Origin: Hysterium pulicare CBS 123377
Lineage: Eukaryota > Ascomycota > Dothideomycetes > Hysteriales > Hysteriaceae
Length of the DNA stretch: 64,000 nt
Direction: 5' to 3'
Assembly: GCA_000467715.1 (NCBI GenBank)
Contig: AJFK01000446.1
Coordinates: 62,001 to 126,000 of the forward strand
The notes under the pieces were generated by a model. The model was not told where the DNA came from. It saw only the letters and a list, made by a program, of their open reading frames with translations, and made no database searches. A program made the translations under genes and the position numbers. How positions within the stretch are numbered: the first letter of the stretch is position 1; every line of letters starts with the position of its first letter. Shown piece after piece: positions 44,989-58,631 of the stretch.

Positions 44989-46079
44989 GTTGACAATTGA
45001 GTTTAGTTCGTCATGTGCTTTTGGAGTTCCCATATCCTTGTTTCACAAGACAACCCGGCAACAATCGCGTCGCATGCCTTGCACTTGTTTGGCGTAATGG
45101 TCCTTGTGGCTTTTCATGTATTAGCGATGGCGCTGGATGGTGTTTTATTCGTGGTGATGTTATTTTCGTGGTGGTAAATGGGCAGCTTTCTCAATGTTGG
45201 TTTGAGGCCATTGAGACGGCTATATGGATGCATGATGGGGAAACGTGATAGCAGATGAATGGATATGGAAAGGGTTGTGGAAGGGGTTGTGGAAGGGGTT
45301 ATGGAAGGATTCTAATTTGGGGCTGCATGTCTAGAGTGTGGAGAGGAGAAAAAGGAGAGGGAAGCAGATACTGGGCATCATCCAGGAACCTTCGTTCGGG
45401 TCGCTATTATTTGACAACAGTCGCCGGTCGAGCTATAAGGAGTCTGGGCATAGCGACTTGCCAGTATACTGCTGATGGATAGGGATACTGATGGTTCAGG
45501 ATACTTATGCAAAACTCGTGAAGGAAACTATTCCATTTGACAACCTTTTTATTTCATGTGTGCTAGTCGCTTTCGCATCCTACTCTGGAGACTGCTCACT
45601 CGGACGCACATTCGAACCCCACTTGTATCTATAGTTATACGATATTTTGATCTCAGTATTAGAGATATACATATTAGTTTAGATATTTGCCTGGCTTGCC
45701 GTGGTTGCTCGCGAGGTCAAGTATATGGAAACCTCGTTGATCTACCAATTTGACCGAAGCTCCCCCATTCGCGAATCAGAGCTGGCGTCATTTCACCACC
45801 CCAACGACAACCCAACCGTCGCATATTTTATGGGTCGCCAGCCCTCCTATAACTGCCCGGAAAATTTTCCATCAGCCTTCCTAACCTTCGAAATGCCCTC
45901 CTGATGTTTTCGAGAGGCAAGTTTGCGGCCATAGACAATTGTCCGGATGCATCAAGCTAACAAAAGCATGTGAAAGGCTCTTCAAGCCTCTACCTCGACT
46001 TCAACTTTGTATTCTTAAGCTCTAGACTGGACGAACACCCTACCGGTTCCTTCATATTTCCTTCGCGCATATCATAATC
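44989..46079. other. Intergenic between SOG2 and GUT2
   Basis: No supported gene. A 12-bp tandem repeat lies at 45261-45308. The 45920-46079 part is the likely GUT2 promoter and 5' UTR. Confidence 0.5.
45261..45308. repeat. Four-unit 12-bp tandem repeat (GGTTGTGGAAGG)
   Basis: Four consecutive 12-bp units with one to three mismatches, 270 bp downstream of the SOG2 stop. Confidence 0.85.
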
Positions 46080-48429
46080 ATGGCTTCTCGGCGAGCGACC
46101 CGAATCCTAAAGCCGATTCTTTACACTGCCGGCGCTGGAGCCATTGGTGGAGGGGTGTTATACGCCGTATATCGACCGAGAGATATTCCGGGTACAGAAG
46201 CTGCGGCAGTCCCACCGCCAACATATGGAGAAGGTGGCATATTTCGACCTCCGAAGTTCCCAGCTGTCAAGTCGCGAGATGAACAAATTGCGGAGCTGAA
46301 GCGCAGTGCTGGTGTAATTAGCGGAAATTTTGGAAAGGCAAAGAATGCTCTAGGAAGCTGGTTTGGAGGCAGCAATACACCGGCGCTTCAAGAGAAGGTC
46401 GAAGAGGACCCCTATGATCTTCTCATTATTGGCGGCGGTGCCACCGGCTCAGGGATTGCACTCGATGCTGTGACTCGAGGATTGAAGGTTGCTCTGGTCG
46501 AAAGAGATGATTTCAGTAGCGGAACAAGCAGTAAAAGCACAAAATTAGTTCATGGAGGCGTGCGATATCTTGAAAAGGCATTTTGGAATCTTGACTACAA
46601 CCAGTAAGCACTTCTGGACAACGGCCTATTTATCGCGGAGCTCATGAAGAATTAGATACAAGTTGGTTAAGGAGGCTCTTCGAGAACGTCGATACTTTTT
46701 AGATACTGCTCCTCACCTTTCGTCTTGGTTACCAATCATGATACCTATTGATACATGGTGGAAGGCACCCTACTTTTGGGCCGGCACCAAAATGTACGAT
46801 TTCCTTGCTGGCGCAGAGAATATCGAGAGCTCCTATTTCTTGACGAAGAGTAAAGCTCTTGATGCATTTCCTATGCTTAAGAAGAACGGACTCTTCGGCG
46901 CCCTTGTCTACTACGGTACGAGCATACTACCACGCCCTACGTAGATTAGGCTAACCTTGTCAGATGGTGCCCATAATGACTCCCGGATGAACGTATCACT
47001 AGCAATGACCGCCGCACTTTACGGGGCGACCGTTGTTAATCATCTCGAAGTAACTGCTTTGGAAAAGGACGCATCGGGCAGACTCAATGGCGCTCAAGCT
47101 AAAGATTGTATCACTGAGTTGAATGGCAAGAAGGCTGAAGAGTTTACCATCAAGGCCAAAGGAATAATCAACGCTACTGGTCCCTTCACTGATTCTATTC
47201 GCCATTTAGATGATCCCAGTGTCGAAACGATTGTTGCACCTAGTTCTGGCGTCCATGTCATTCTCCCTGGTTACTATAGCCCTGCAAATATGGGATTAAT
47301 TGACCCATCGACTTCTGACGGCCGAGTTATTTTCTTTCTCCCGTGGCAAGGAAATACTATTGCGGGCACTACGGATACACCAACTAGTGTTAAGAAGAAC
47401 CCGGTTGCAGGCGAAGACGAAATCGAATGGATCCTAAAAGAAATCCGCCGTTATCTTCAACCCGAGATCAACGTTCGCCGTGGTGATGTACTTGCTGCCT
47501 GGTCTGGTATTCGTCCTCTAGTACGAGACCCGAAAGCAAGCAAAACTGAAGGCCTCGTCCGAAACCATCTTGTGACCACATCTCCCTCAGGTCTACTCAC
47601 ATGTTCTGGAGGCAAGTGGACAACCTACCGGCAAATGGCCGAAGAGACTGTGGATGAAGCCATCAAAGAGTTCAACCTGCAGGCTAAGCCTCTGTCTAGT
47701 GCACCACGTATCAGCGGCACCGAAGTGGAAGATGAAGCACCCCTTGATGGCACTTGTCAAACGCACCGCGTCCGTCTCGTTGGGGCTCATGGGTTCTCTA
47801 AAACATTGTTCATAAACCTAATTCAGCATTATGGCGTCGAAACCGAAGTTGCCAAATATCTCACCGCGGCTTACGGTGACAGAGCTTGGACCGTTGTCGC
47901 CCTATCCTCGCCAACTGAACATCGTTTCCCCGTCCGCGGCAATCGAATTTCTCCTTTATACCCCTTCATCGATGGCGAAGTCCGGTATTGTGTAAGACAC
48001 GAATACGCGCAGACAGCTACGGATGTGATTGCGCGACGAATGAGATTGGCATTCTTGAATGCTCAAGCGGCGCTTGAGGCTTTACCAACCATCATTGACT
48101 TGATGGGCGAGGAGCTACACTGGGACTCGAAACGCAAAGAGATGGAATGGAAAGATACGATGGCGTATTTGGGGAGCATGGGCCTCCCCAAGGGCAAATT
48201 GACGCTGTCGAGGAAGGATGTCGAGACAGGAAAGGTAGGAAAGTATATGGATGAGGAGTATCAACTGTACGCTCGGCATGGTGAGTAGCTTCAAATGCTG
48301 ACTAATCATGAATTGAATAAGAGACTAATAGCTTGTGCAGATAAACCCGACGAGTTGCTCGAGTCTGATTCCAAGTATCCGAAGGGCCATAATCCGGTTA
48401 TTGGGACAGAGTCGGGAGCAAACAAATAG
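46080..48429 (+). CDS. GUT2: FAD-dependent glycerol-3-phosphate dehydrogenase, mitochondrial
   Basis: The enzyme oxidises glycerol-3-phosphate to dihydroxyacetone phosphate and passes electrons to ubiquinone at the outer face of the inner membrane, for glycerol use and the G3P shuttle. Exons are 46080-46603, 46656-46915, 46964-48280 and 48341-48429, giving 729 residues. It has a basic presequence ([12 protein letters not shown]), a membrane-like segment ([17 protein letters not shown]), the FAD-binding [19 protein letters not shown] (GGGATG at 118-123), and [20 protein letters not shown]. Later motifs: [77 protein letters not shown], and the C-terminal [20 protein letters not shown]. The last exon is short and ends in ESGANK. 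Confidence 0.96.
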
Positions 48430-49009
48430 AGTTTTGAATGTTGGCCTGGTCTAGTCCAACTAGAAGATGCTTACAAGCATTTGTAGTCCTATTCATTGAG
48501 ATGTTCTTGTCTATAGCATTTTATATCATGTTAGTATTTTGGAAACTCTTCGTAAAGTATATCCCCTTACTGTAGATACTTTGCTTCAACAGGCAATGTC
48601 ACAAAAATAGACAAGTACTATATATCTTTTGAAAATAGTTCAATATATCTAAAGGCTATTAGCCATCCTGAATGAGAAATTTGTTTAGTCATATGATCGG
48701 TTGCGACATGCCTTTTACACAATTTGTTGTAATGTATATAAATGGTAAACTATAGCTACAAAAGGGGGCAATTGGACGAAACGTATGACTTGAGAAGTCT
48801 GTTCCAAGGAAAAAATAAGACTTGAATCCACGTTAAATGTCAAATGTCAAATGACTGCAATATGATTGGCTCAATGTTTCCCCAGACGCCAAGGCCTCTC
48901 GCATGCTCGGAAAGATGATGGGCGGGCCGACTTCGCATCTCCAGAAATTTTGAAGGAAAACAACCTTGGAACATCAAACCTCACGTACTGCCCTCTATCA
49001 CTGGTGACG
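48430..49009. other. Intergenic between GUT2 and the aconitase gene
   Basis: There are 580 bp, AT-rich at 48520-48740, with no gene seen. The part from about 48800 probably holds the aconitase promoter. Confidence 0.5.
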
Positions 49010-51733
49010 ATGTGGGTGCAGGCTCTCAGGGCAGAGAGAGCTTTTGGCTTCAGGGTGAGTAAAGCTCTATATCCTCAATCTATCTTTTGCGCGGATTTTC
49101 TTGGGGCGTTGTATAAAACCCAGCTTTTGCGAATATGTTCAATTGGAGACTACGAAGCTTCTCTAAAGGCGTCCTAAGCAATTTTCCAATCCTATGATAC
49201 TAACAGTTACTAGCCTTGCCTGAAGAAACTCTCCCGGGTGCCGAAAAGATGTTTAGCTACAACACAGGACATACCCCACTCCCAACTCGACATCGCCTCT
49301 CGAACACCGCCATACCCTAAGCTAATCACGAAGCTCTCCGAAGTACGTCGAGTACTGGGCTCTGAGAGACAATTGACTCTAGCGGAGAAGATTCTCTATT
49401 CTCACCTGGAACACCCCGAAGAATCCCTCCTATCGAACACCGACAATGGCAAGGATATCAGGGGAAAGGCCAATCTCAAGCTGAAACCTGACCGTGTGGC
49501 TATGCAGGATGCTTCGGCTCAAATGGCTTTGTTACAGTTCATGTCATGCGGCCTTCCTTCGACTGCTGTCCCGGCGAGCATACACTGTGACCATATGATC
49601 GTGGGCGAGAAGGGTGCGGATACCGATTTGCCAAACTCGATAGCTGGCAACAAGGAAGTCTTTGACTTCTTGGAGTCTGCAGCGAAGAAATATGGCATTG
49701 AGTTCTGGCCGCCCGGTGCTGGTATCATCCATCAGTCTGTTCTGGAGAATTATTCGGCCCCTGGGTTGATGATGCTCGGGACGGATAGCCATACTCCGAA
49801 TGCGGGCGGGTTAGGAGCAATTGCAATTGGTGTTGGGGGTGCGGATGCTGTGGATGCTCTTGTGGATGCGCCGTGGGAGCTCAAGGCACCGAGAATATTA
49901 GGTGTCAAGCTTGAGGGCGAGCTGAGCGGGTGGGCCTCTCCAAAGGACGTGATATTGCACCTGGCAGGACGGCTCACTGTACGGGTAAGTGTTGCACCTG
50001 GATTTTACTTTGTGAACGAGAGTTGACCTGCCTGATAGGGCGGAACTGGATTCATCATTGAGTACTTCGGTCCTGGCGTGGACACCCTCAGCTCGACTGG
50101 GATGTCCACAATCTGTAATATGGGCGCTGAAGTCGGCGCAACCACCTCTCTATTCCCGTTCTCTCCCGGGCATGTTCCCTATCTAGAGGCAACTCACCGG
50201 GGTCCAATTGCGAAACTTGCCGCTCGAATTGCATCTGCCCCTAGCGCTGAGAATCTGCTTCGTGCAGACCCAGAAGCTAAATACGACGAAGTCCTCACCA
50301 TCAATCTTTCTACGCTCGAGCCACATATCAATGGCCCTATGACTCCCGATCTCTCGACACCGTTATCTAAATTCGCCTCCGTGGTCGAAGAGAAGAGCTG
50401 GCCGAAGACTTTTGGTGCAGGTCTCATCGGCAGCTGTACTAATAGCTCCTACCAAGATATGACTCGAGCTGAAGATCTAGTCAAGCAAGCCTCTGCTGCA
50501 GGCCTTACCCCAAAAGCTGATTTCTTCATTACACCCGGCAGCGAGCAGATCCGCGCAACACTTGACCGAGATGAGACCCTGTCTACCTTTTCCTCAGCTG
50601 GTGGCGTCGTACTTGCGAACGCATGCGGTGTAAGTCAAGTCATCCCTATTAATATCACCAGAGTTTATTAACGTCAATAGCCATGCATTGGACAGTGGAC
50701 ACGTACAGATGGCGTCAAAAAAGGCGAATCCAATGCAATCTTCACCTCCTACAACCGAAACTTCAGAGGCCGAAATGACGGCAACGCTGCTACAATGAAC
50801 TTCCTTGCGTCGCCAGAACTCGTAACTGCCATGTCCTACGCCGGCTCCACTACCTTCAACCCCATGACCGACTCTATCTCCACCCCTTCAGGAACTCCCT
50901 TCCGCTTTTCTCCACCAAAAGGTTTCGATCTCCCCTCCGCTGGCTTCGCAGAAGGAAACCCAGAATTCCTCCCTACACCCGGCGTGCCAGATCCATCCGT
51001 CGAAGTCATCGTCGACCCGAAATCCACTCGTCTCGCACTCCTCGAACCCTTCGCTCCATTCCCAGACTCCGACCTTTCAGGGCTTAAGGTGCTGTACAAG
51101 GTCAAGGGACAATGCACAACCGACACAATCTCCGCAGCAGGTCCCTGGCTCAAATACAAAGGCCACCTCCCCAACATATCCGAAAATACACTGATCGGCG
51201 CCGTCAATGCCGCCACGGACGAAGTAAACGTCGCCTACGACGTCGACGGCTCTAAATCCAGCATCCCCGAACTAGCGAAACGATGGAAGGAGCAAGGGAA
51301 CGAATGGCTCGTCGTCGCAGAACACAACTACGGTGAAGGCAGCGCTCGCGAACACGCGGCGCTCCAACCACGGTATCTAGGCGGACGCATCATTCTAGCG
51401 AAATCCTTCGCTCGCATCCACGAAACGAACCTTAAGAAACAAGGCGTTGTGCCACTCACGTTCGTCAATGAAACCGATTACGATAAGATCGAGGCGTGCG
51501 ATGAGGTTAGTACGAGGGGCTTACTGGATGTGTTGAAGAGTGGTGGGAAGGGAGACGTCGAGGTGGTGGTTAGGAAGAGAGGGAGTGGTGAGGAGGTGGT
51601 TGTTAAGACTCGACATACGTTGAGTCAGGATCAGTGTGGGTTTGTGCTTGCGGGGAGTGCGTTGAATTTGCTTGCGAGACGGGGGAGGGAGGGGAGGGAG
51701 GAGGTTGTTAGGGAGGTGGAGCTGACGGATTAG
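49010..51733 (+). CDS. Mitochondrial aconitase paralogue (Aco2-type)
   Basis: Aconitases interconvert citrate or homocitrate-type acids with their isomers using a 4Fe-4S cluster. Exons are 49010-49054, 49214-49984, 50039-50629 and 50681-51733, giving 819 residues. The 15-codon first exon and the start of exon 2 form a basic presequence ([14 protein letters not shown], then [14 protein letters not shown]); the 159-nt intron has a TACTAAC branch site. Cluster cysteines are Cys405 ([11 protein letters not shown]), Cys468 and Cys471 (NACG-PCIGQW), spaced 63 and 3 residues as in canonical mitochondrial aconitase. Substrate residues lie in [27 protein letters not shown] and [14 protein letters not shown]. 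The sequence departs enough from the main TCA-cycle enzyme to suggest the second paralogue, which in other fungi serves lysine synthesis; that role is inferred. Confidence 0.92.
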
Positions 51734-54327
51734 ATAGAGTTCTTAGAGGGATTGTTGAGCTAACGAGGGAGGGTTTTGGGATTTGAGATATGGTGAGAGT
51801 ATGGATTGTTTGGTAGGTTTTGGGAAGGTGGACGCGATTCTAGATTATTGGGGGTTTTTTTCATGTGGATATTGCTTGGTTTCACTTGGTCTACTATGTA
51901 TATCCCGCCTTCCCGAATTCCGAAAAGTTTGGAGACAAAAGATCCTATTCTAGAAGATCCTTACTATATCATTCTCTACGTTTCCCCCTTCGCTGCTTCT
52001 TCCTCCCGTGTACATACTCCTCAAACCGGTATTGTACATACGTCAAGTCTTTCTGTCCTCACCCAGCATACATTGACCTAGAGTTTTTGCGGTCATCGGG
52101 TTCACTTGGCTTTACATGAAGCGGCCAAGAGTTTCCGATGGCGGGATTGCTTCTCGCTACTTTGACGAATATAGTCATTTTGTGTGGGAGACGAAAGTGA
52201 GAAGCTAACAATGACAGGAAATTACCCGTGCATTCAAGCTTTGGAGATAATCCACCTACCTAGGAAACCCAGTAGTTGTTCCACATTACGAAAGCGGTTG
52301 CATGCAGCCTCGGATTCATGGTTTGCATACCGGTTGCATAAGACCGAAGCTATCAATACACTTCTTCCCTAGAAGATTGTTGTTGGTGTGAGATGCCGTT
52401 ACATCCCTCAAACAACATCGTAGTCGACGTTTTCCCGCTGAATGTCCGATCTCGAATCCGCTCTAGTTCCTTCGAGATCGACAGCCCTGTCCGGAATCCT
52501 CCTTGTTTATGCAGTCAGCATCTGCACTGGATGCGGCATCTAGCAATAATGCTATTGGTCAGTTCGTATAGTTGTTGATCGTCGAGAAAACTTCACTGGG
52601 AAGCTTGCTCGCATATCGGATCGCAGGCAGGGAGACTGTCTCGGAGAACGATAAAATAGCTACCAGATTGTCTTTCCTGCATCAGGGATTCATCTCCTTC
52701 TCGTCGTTTCATCAAGTTGGACTAGTGGTGGTGGCGAACATGGTACAGACGGTCACTGCAGATAATCCTTCGTAAAAGGATTTTCTCTGGAGTAAGGACT
52801 GGTGAGGAGTCTGGGCCCCAGCGAGCAATGTGACCGCATATCATATATAGTTTTCGGCATGGATGCAGTGTCGATGAATTAAAGTATAAGGCCCACACGG
52901 GTAGCACAGTTGGCAGGTGTTGGTTAGGCGTCCAGCTTATGGGGTTAGGCCGCCAACGGACTATAGGCTCGCTCGCTCTTCGTACCTTTGTAACGTGGCC
53001 TACATTTTCGGGCACTTGGCTAGGTGGGGGTGATGAGCGTACGGTAGATTGATATGTACATGTGCTGAAGGATTCGGATTCCGGTTGAGTTTGGAAGGTC
53101 AGCGAATGTGTGATATGCAATGCGGCGGGAAGATTTCCTGCTGGTAGAGAGTGGACAGAGATTTGAACATTCTCGGATTTCGTTAGGCGATGGGCTGTAC
53201 GGATTTAGAAGGAAGCGATAATCAGATGCGTGTAAAGTAAGTTCGATCGCGGAGCTTATTAGTCCGGATAACAGACCCGATGGTGCTCAATATGAGTCTG
53301 ATATGTAACGATTGCGATAAACGAAGAGGTGAGATGGGAGGTTCCTTGTATCATTTGGTCGGTGCATTGCGGTGATGCATTTGGCCATGCGAAAGAGAAC
53401 CTTGAGATTTGAGAGTCCTGGCTTGTAGACTTGGCACGTGAGATTAATCAGAGAACCCAGAGCGAGCATTGTTAGAATGGCCCTTGTCATCTAGTAAGCT
53501 GCGAATTTTTCGTAATCCATATAGAGAACTTGATATGTCGTCGATCTGTTTTCGCACGGAATGACTCAAATTGGAGTTCCAACAGGAAGGTCTCGGATGC
53601 ACAGGCACGTCTTTGCATTGTCAAATGACTGGGTTGCGCTATTAGAGACATTGTAGGAAAGGAATCGCGATTTTAGGCGTCGTAGTAGTGATAATCCGTA
53701 GGCTCATTGCCCAGCGATAGATCACAATGTCGTCGGAACGGTAGGCTTGGTTTTACTACGAAGATCTTAGCAGTCAGTCATCGGACATGCACTGAAACAT
53801 GAATTAACGCTCTTATAAGCAAGAATGATGAAGGCGGCTGCTTGTTGATGATGTATATATAATGGTATGTGGACGCCTTAGCTTTTTCCAGGAACAGTCT
53901 CGCATAAAGCGGACAACAGCGTGAAAGTAGTAAATTAAACAGGGCGAAGATGAACGCCGAGAACGGTGATCTAGATTGTCAAAAACGAATCCATGGAGGT
54001 CGTACCTAATTTAATCAGGGCGTGATGACTGCACCTAGAGCGAGCATTTAGGATGATTTGCACCATTTTAGGTAATATTCAGCGATATCACCAAACTGGA
54101 TAGGGCTGATTTCTCTGGTTTAGTGCGTGTCCTTGCCTTCGCGTGAACGCAGCTAGAATTTGGTAAGGTTCGTTTGTTCAGGTAGACTATGCGAACGTAA
54201 GGCTTAAGAAAGTTTGTTGTTGAGCCCAGGCCCTTCGCTTTCAGCCACATCGGACCACGCGAGCACGAAGAGCCTTTTTTGCTAGTTGGATGCCCTATAT
54301 GCCCGACACAAAGTCTAAATCGCAGCC
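51734..54327. other. Gene-poor region downstream of the aconitase gene
   Basis: About 2.6 kb between convergent genes with no supported gene. Short open frames, such as 53287-53490 on the minus strand with a hydrophobic start, lack any second line of evidence. Confidence 0.45.
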
Positions 54328-55830
54328 CTACAAATTCTGCTTCGAGGATCCATGGCTTGATGCTACTGGTGACATTACTCCAGGTGGGCGTCGTATCTCG
54401 CTGAGTGCGGCCCTTGACTTCACCTCATCGATTCTACCCTTGGAAAGACTTATTCCGGGAACGACCCATTCGCCGCAGCTACACTGCATCCCTTGCCAGG
54501 CGTACTTGCCAACATTGGTATGGCATTTGGGACATTCGAGACGACCGTCTAACTTGCCCTGTTCAAGCTCCGTGCGCATCCACGACAGGGGATCCAAGAA
54601 ATAATGGGCGCAACCCGAGGAAGGTCGGGTGGAGGATTGCTCCTGAGTCTGGACATTGATAACAGATGGAGAAAGGTGTGAGACAAGATATTGTGACGTT
54701 GCAAGCGGTCGTCTGCAACGTGTAAGCGCTCTGTGGGGCGGTGATATACGAAGAATGGAGTAATGTGACATTAAGGAAACAACGGTCTTTTCCGAGAAAA
54801 TGTGGCATACCTGCATTTGCGACATCGTAGTTCATAATCAGACGCTTGTTCAGAGACATGCTCGTCTTCGAATCGAATCTTGTCCGCTTCTGGAGCTTGA
54901 CCGCATGCTCGGCTCAACTCAACCTCACGTTGGTAGACCCAGCGTTGGTAGGCTGGAGACTCTTCAACACTCCCAGGGGTCCTCATCTCTCCCCATAATT
55001 TCAATTGAGACATGAACCCTTGGTTCGGTTCACATAAAGAACGAGCTTGGCGAATGTGTGTCAACGCCTGCGAGGGACTGATGTTGTGCTTCTGCATTAA
55101 ATAAGCGATGACACATGTGGCCGACCGGGATTTTCCCATGGCACTAAAACAGCTGTTAGCATGGCCATCTTGAAATGACTGGCTTTGAGCTGCTTCAGAA
55201 TTTGCAGTGGCAAACGAGCGGTGTGTAAAGCGGGAGAGATTGTCGAAATGAGGAAAATGGGGTTGAAAAGGAAGGCATATCGACGGCACAGTGACAGATT
55301 GACAGAGAAAAAGAATGACGACGCGTGGACACGACGTATTGCCTCGGGCAATTGGTTAACACGCCAATGTTGAAGATGGCGAAACTGCTAAGAATGGGGA
55401 TTTGTAGTGGCGATCGCAAGTTGCTATGCAAAGTTCAGCTCGGCCGGGATGATTACTCACCAGTGAACAAGTACGCCGCCGCCACCATCAAGTCCATCTT
55501 GAATGAATTTATTTGTGGCAGGGAAGTGTTCGAGTAGGTTTTCATCCTCTACATCGTCGACTTCGACGACCATGTGCTTGAATGGCTTGAACAGCTCCTG
55601 ATCGAGCGGCAAGCGGAGCACCGACAACACATGCGTGATCTTAGCCTGCTGGAGCGCGTCGCGCCGGCGCAAGGTGAACAGCCTATGCAGATGCTCAGCA
55701 GTGTTTGACCAAGGAGATTGATGCTAAGCAGGGCTATTTGCGGCCCCTGAGAAGCCCAGGAAAACTCTGCCGTAACATACCCGCCAATATACAACTTCAA
55801 ATCGCCGGGGACTTTGTCCAGCAAGGCCAT
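54328..55830 (-). CDS. YVH1: Dual-specificity protein phosphatase YVH1
   Basis: YVH1 is a conserved phosphatase with a C-terminal zinc-binding domain, needed for release of Mrt4 and stalk (P0) assembly in 60S maturation. Exons on the minus strand are 55830-55781, 55682-55461, 55143-54811 and 54712-54328, giving 329 residues. N-terminal MALLDKVPGDLKLYIGG is typical. The catalytic HC(X5)R is HCAMGKSR at 90-97, with Asp in EVDDVEDENLLEHF. The active-site cysteine codon is split by a 317-nt intron, by far the longest coding intron here. The zinc part has RCRKCRRPLATSQYLVSHL and, near the end, LECPKCHTNVGKYAWQGMQC and CSCGEWVVPG. RPP1, another stalk gene, lies elsewhere in the window, which may be chance. 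Confidence 0.94.
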
Positions 55831-58631
55831 AGCGGACGGGAAGGGCCTGCAGCAATGTGGAGACTTGATTGCAGACTGCGGAGCAGCGACTGAGATTGGG
55901 ATTGCAAACGTTGGTGTTCGGCCATCGAAGTCTGCCCGAGGTACCAGACTCCTGACTTGACAAATGTGGGCTAAAACGTAATCCTTTCAACGGAAATATC
56001 GTCTGCTTTGGGACCGCGGGCGAAGGGAGTAAATTGTCACCTGGGCATTCTCGAAGTTGGCGATTCATTCGAGTGATTAGTTCAAGGACTACGTCAACAC
56101 AGCGTACCATTTCCAGGTCTGACTGGCATTCAGCGTGCCCCGGTGAGCTGTTTGTGTTTGACGGGACGCAGCTCAGCCCTACAACGATTGCGCTGCGCCC
56201 CAGCCACTGCACGAGCCTTTGGCACCCCCGCCCTACAGAGATACGAGGGCACGGGAGTAATCTCGACAATAATTGATGCCATCTCGATACCCCCAAAGTT
56301 ATGCTGGCTCCTCCCTTGCTGCTCGTCCGTCTCCACAGCTTCACTTTTGGGGGTCATGATAGCCAGGGAACCGCTCGATATCTGTCCATTAGCAATCCAT
56401 CCCCGTCACCTCCTGCAAAAGCTGTCGCATCTGGCTTAGACAGTGGCCGTCGTGGCAGCACGACGAACAAGCCAAGATTCTGTCCAGCACCAATGCCGCT
56501 CACTCACCTATCTCTGTGAGGAGAGCACCAGGGCAATAGGGCGATCTAGGATGTGGAATCGTGTGTTACTCATGCTATTATCTGGGGTAATCCTACCACG
56601 TACCACTCTATCTTTGTATTTGGCCGAAGCGTCCTCTGCCACACACACACAGGGGAGCGCTGCTCGGTGATTCCGCCTGATTGTCCATTATGATTGCACA
56701 ATACCTCATCGTGCTTCAGCAAGGGCACGACTAACTTCAACCTCGGCAAGGGTGGAGGTGGGCAAAGCACCGCCACTGTGTGCCCACATACTCCAGCGCT
56801 GGCTACAGTTTTGATTACGGATGTGCACAGCGGCAAGCCAACAGCGGCCCCCTCCCTTATCCTGATGAAACCGTTGATAAAATGGCCGCTGGAGCTGCAT
56901 CGATCAACGGATCAACATTGCAGGACGGAAAGGTGGGGTGTCGCTGTTTGGGCGGAGTTGAAGGGACGGAGATATGTACACAAGCAGTAAGATACACAAT
57001 GAAGAGGCTGGCAGAAAGTGTTGAAAGTCCGAGAGGGCGTTCTCAGCCGACAGCAGCACTGTGCTGGACTAGCCCTAGCGGTAAGGCTGAAGGTGCTCCT
57101 GATTCTGAGAGGTCGCAGGCCCCTACCGCTGCCCTACCCTCCCGCTACCCGCTGTTCCGGCCTAGCATCATGTCCGCTTTGATGTCGGCGTCTTTTGGTG
57201 CGGAGGACTGCAGACACGCTGCATCAGAGACACTGCAGGACAGCTCTTCAGTTGTCAGATCCCCGTGGTCGCTGCTGCTCACCAGGTCGTCTGTACGTCG
57301 TGTCTGCGCATTTTGCCTGCTGTATGTAACTGTCTGGTCATCCAATCCATCGGCCTCGTTCGCCGTTGGCCGTTGGCTCGACGTCTGACGTCGTAGATCG
57401 CCTTGCCGGACGAATATCTTATGAAAAACGGTGTGTGCAGGGCTGGCGGATGAGCGGGCTGCCACCAGCCTTTTTAGATTGATTGCTCCCTATAGACGCA
57501 GTTGGGCTTAGTGAGCCTGTCCCACGCTCTCGGGGACTTGCTACCTCAGTGCTCTCTTGTCACCTTGAACCCGTGCCGATGATCTCGAGCTGTGCGGCCG
57601 AGTATCGGTTCGACGGTGAATGTGCCCTCGCCTTGTGCTGCTGGTCGCGCGAAGGTCATTGGAGGCAGAGGATTCGTTGGCCCTGCGAGCATTCTGCACG
57701 TCTTCTGGAAAGCCTGAGCCGATGGGGTGGTTCTCGAGTAAGTGCTGCCATCTCCAAACAAGCTGGGACCAGACAACCCCTGTGTCTGCTGCCGCACTCT
57801 AGCAGGTCGTTCGGTGGAGACTACGTCGGCCAATAGTCCCGTCCGCTTTCAAACGGGGTCCCTACTCGCCGCCTTCTCGCACGGTTCGACATTTTGTATG
57901 CTAAGGATGCCCTCCTCCCCCGTTGGAGGAGCTCTTCTCTCTGCATTCCAAACTTCCTGGCCCTCTGTGGACCGTCTTTTCTCTTCACTCCAGTGCCCTG
58001 GACTCATGCCCACGACTGGCGCTGCACTCTCTGCTGCTTCTTGCCTCCTTGATTCTCCCTCCCTCTGCGGCAATCTTGCACGACGTCGCCCAGTCGGTCC
58101 CCGAGAGCATCGCCCCAGTTCGTTCTGTCCTCGAATGGCCTGTGGTATTACCATGTGCCGCGCACAAACAGCTCCAACGACGGCCAAAATTATATGAACC
58201 AGCGAGACGCGCAATTCGCTTTCGCATTGTGTTTGCGTGGCTGTGCAGCCCTAGTACGGTCTTTTTCAGCTGCGGACCCTCTTGAACGGGCCTCAGCCTG
58301 AAGTTGCCTCAAACGACGTAGGGCTGAAAGGTTGTTTTTGTACTAACGCCCCACGGGTTGACCAGTATCACCATCACGATTCCTCCCCTACCAACGCACA
58401 ACGCTGGTAGTCGCGCTGTATAGACGCAACGCGTTGCATTCCAGCACCCATCCAAAACACAGTAGCCCGAACATCGACCAATTCCCTGTCTGTTTCGGGC
58501 TCTCCGTGGCTGGCTGGCTAGCTGCTCGAGCCTAAGCGCTGAGCGTAGACTACAATATTGTTGCCACATTGGGACGATTGCTGTGACCAGACTCAACTCA
58601 GCTGGTGGCAAGCTCTGCACCCCTAATCACC
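55831..58631. other. Long divergent intergenic region, YVH1 / C2H2 gene
   Basis: About 2.8 kb without a supported gene. Open frames overlap on both strands with no domain. It has an (AC)n run near 56641. The 57900-58600 part is C/T-rich on the plus strand and suits a long promoter and leader for the zinc-finger gene. Confidence 0.5.

Noticed and set aside
53287-53490. Small secreted-like open frame on the minus strand
   Set aside because: The hydrophobic start alone is weak evidence. There is no conserved cysteine pattern and no promoter context.
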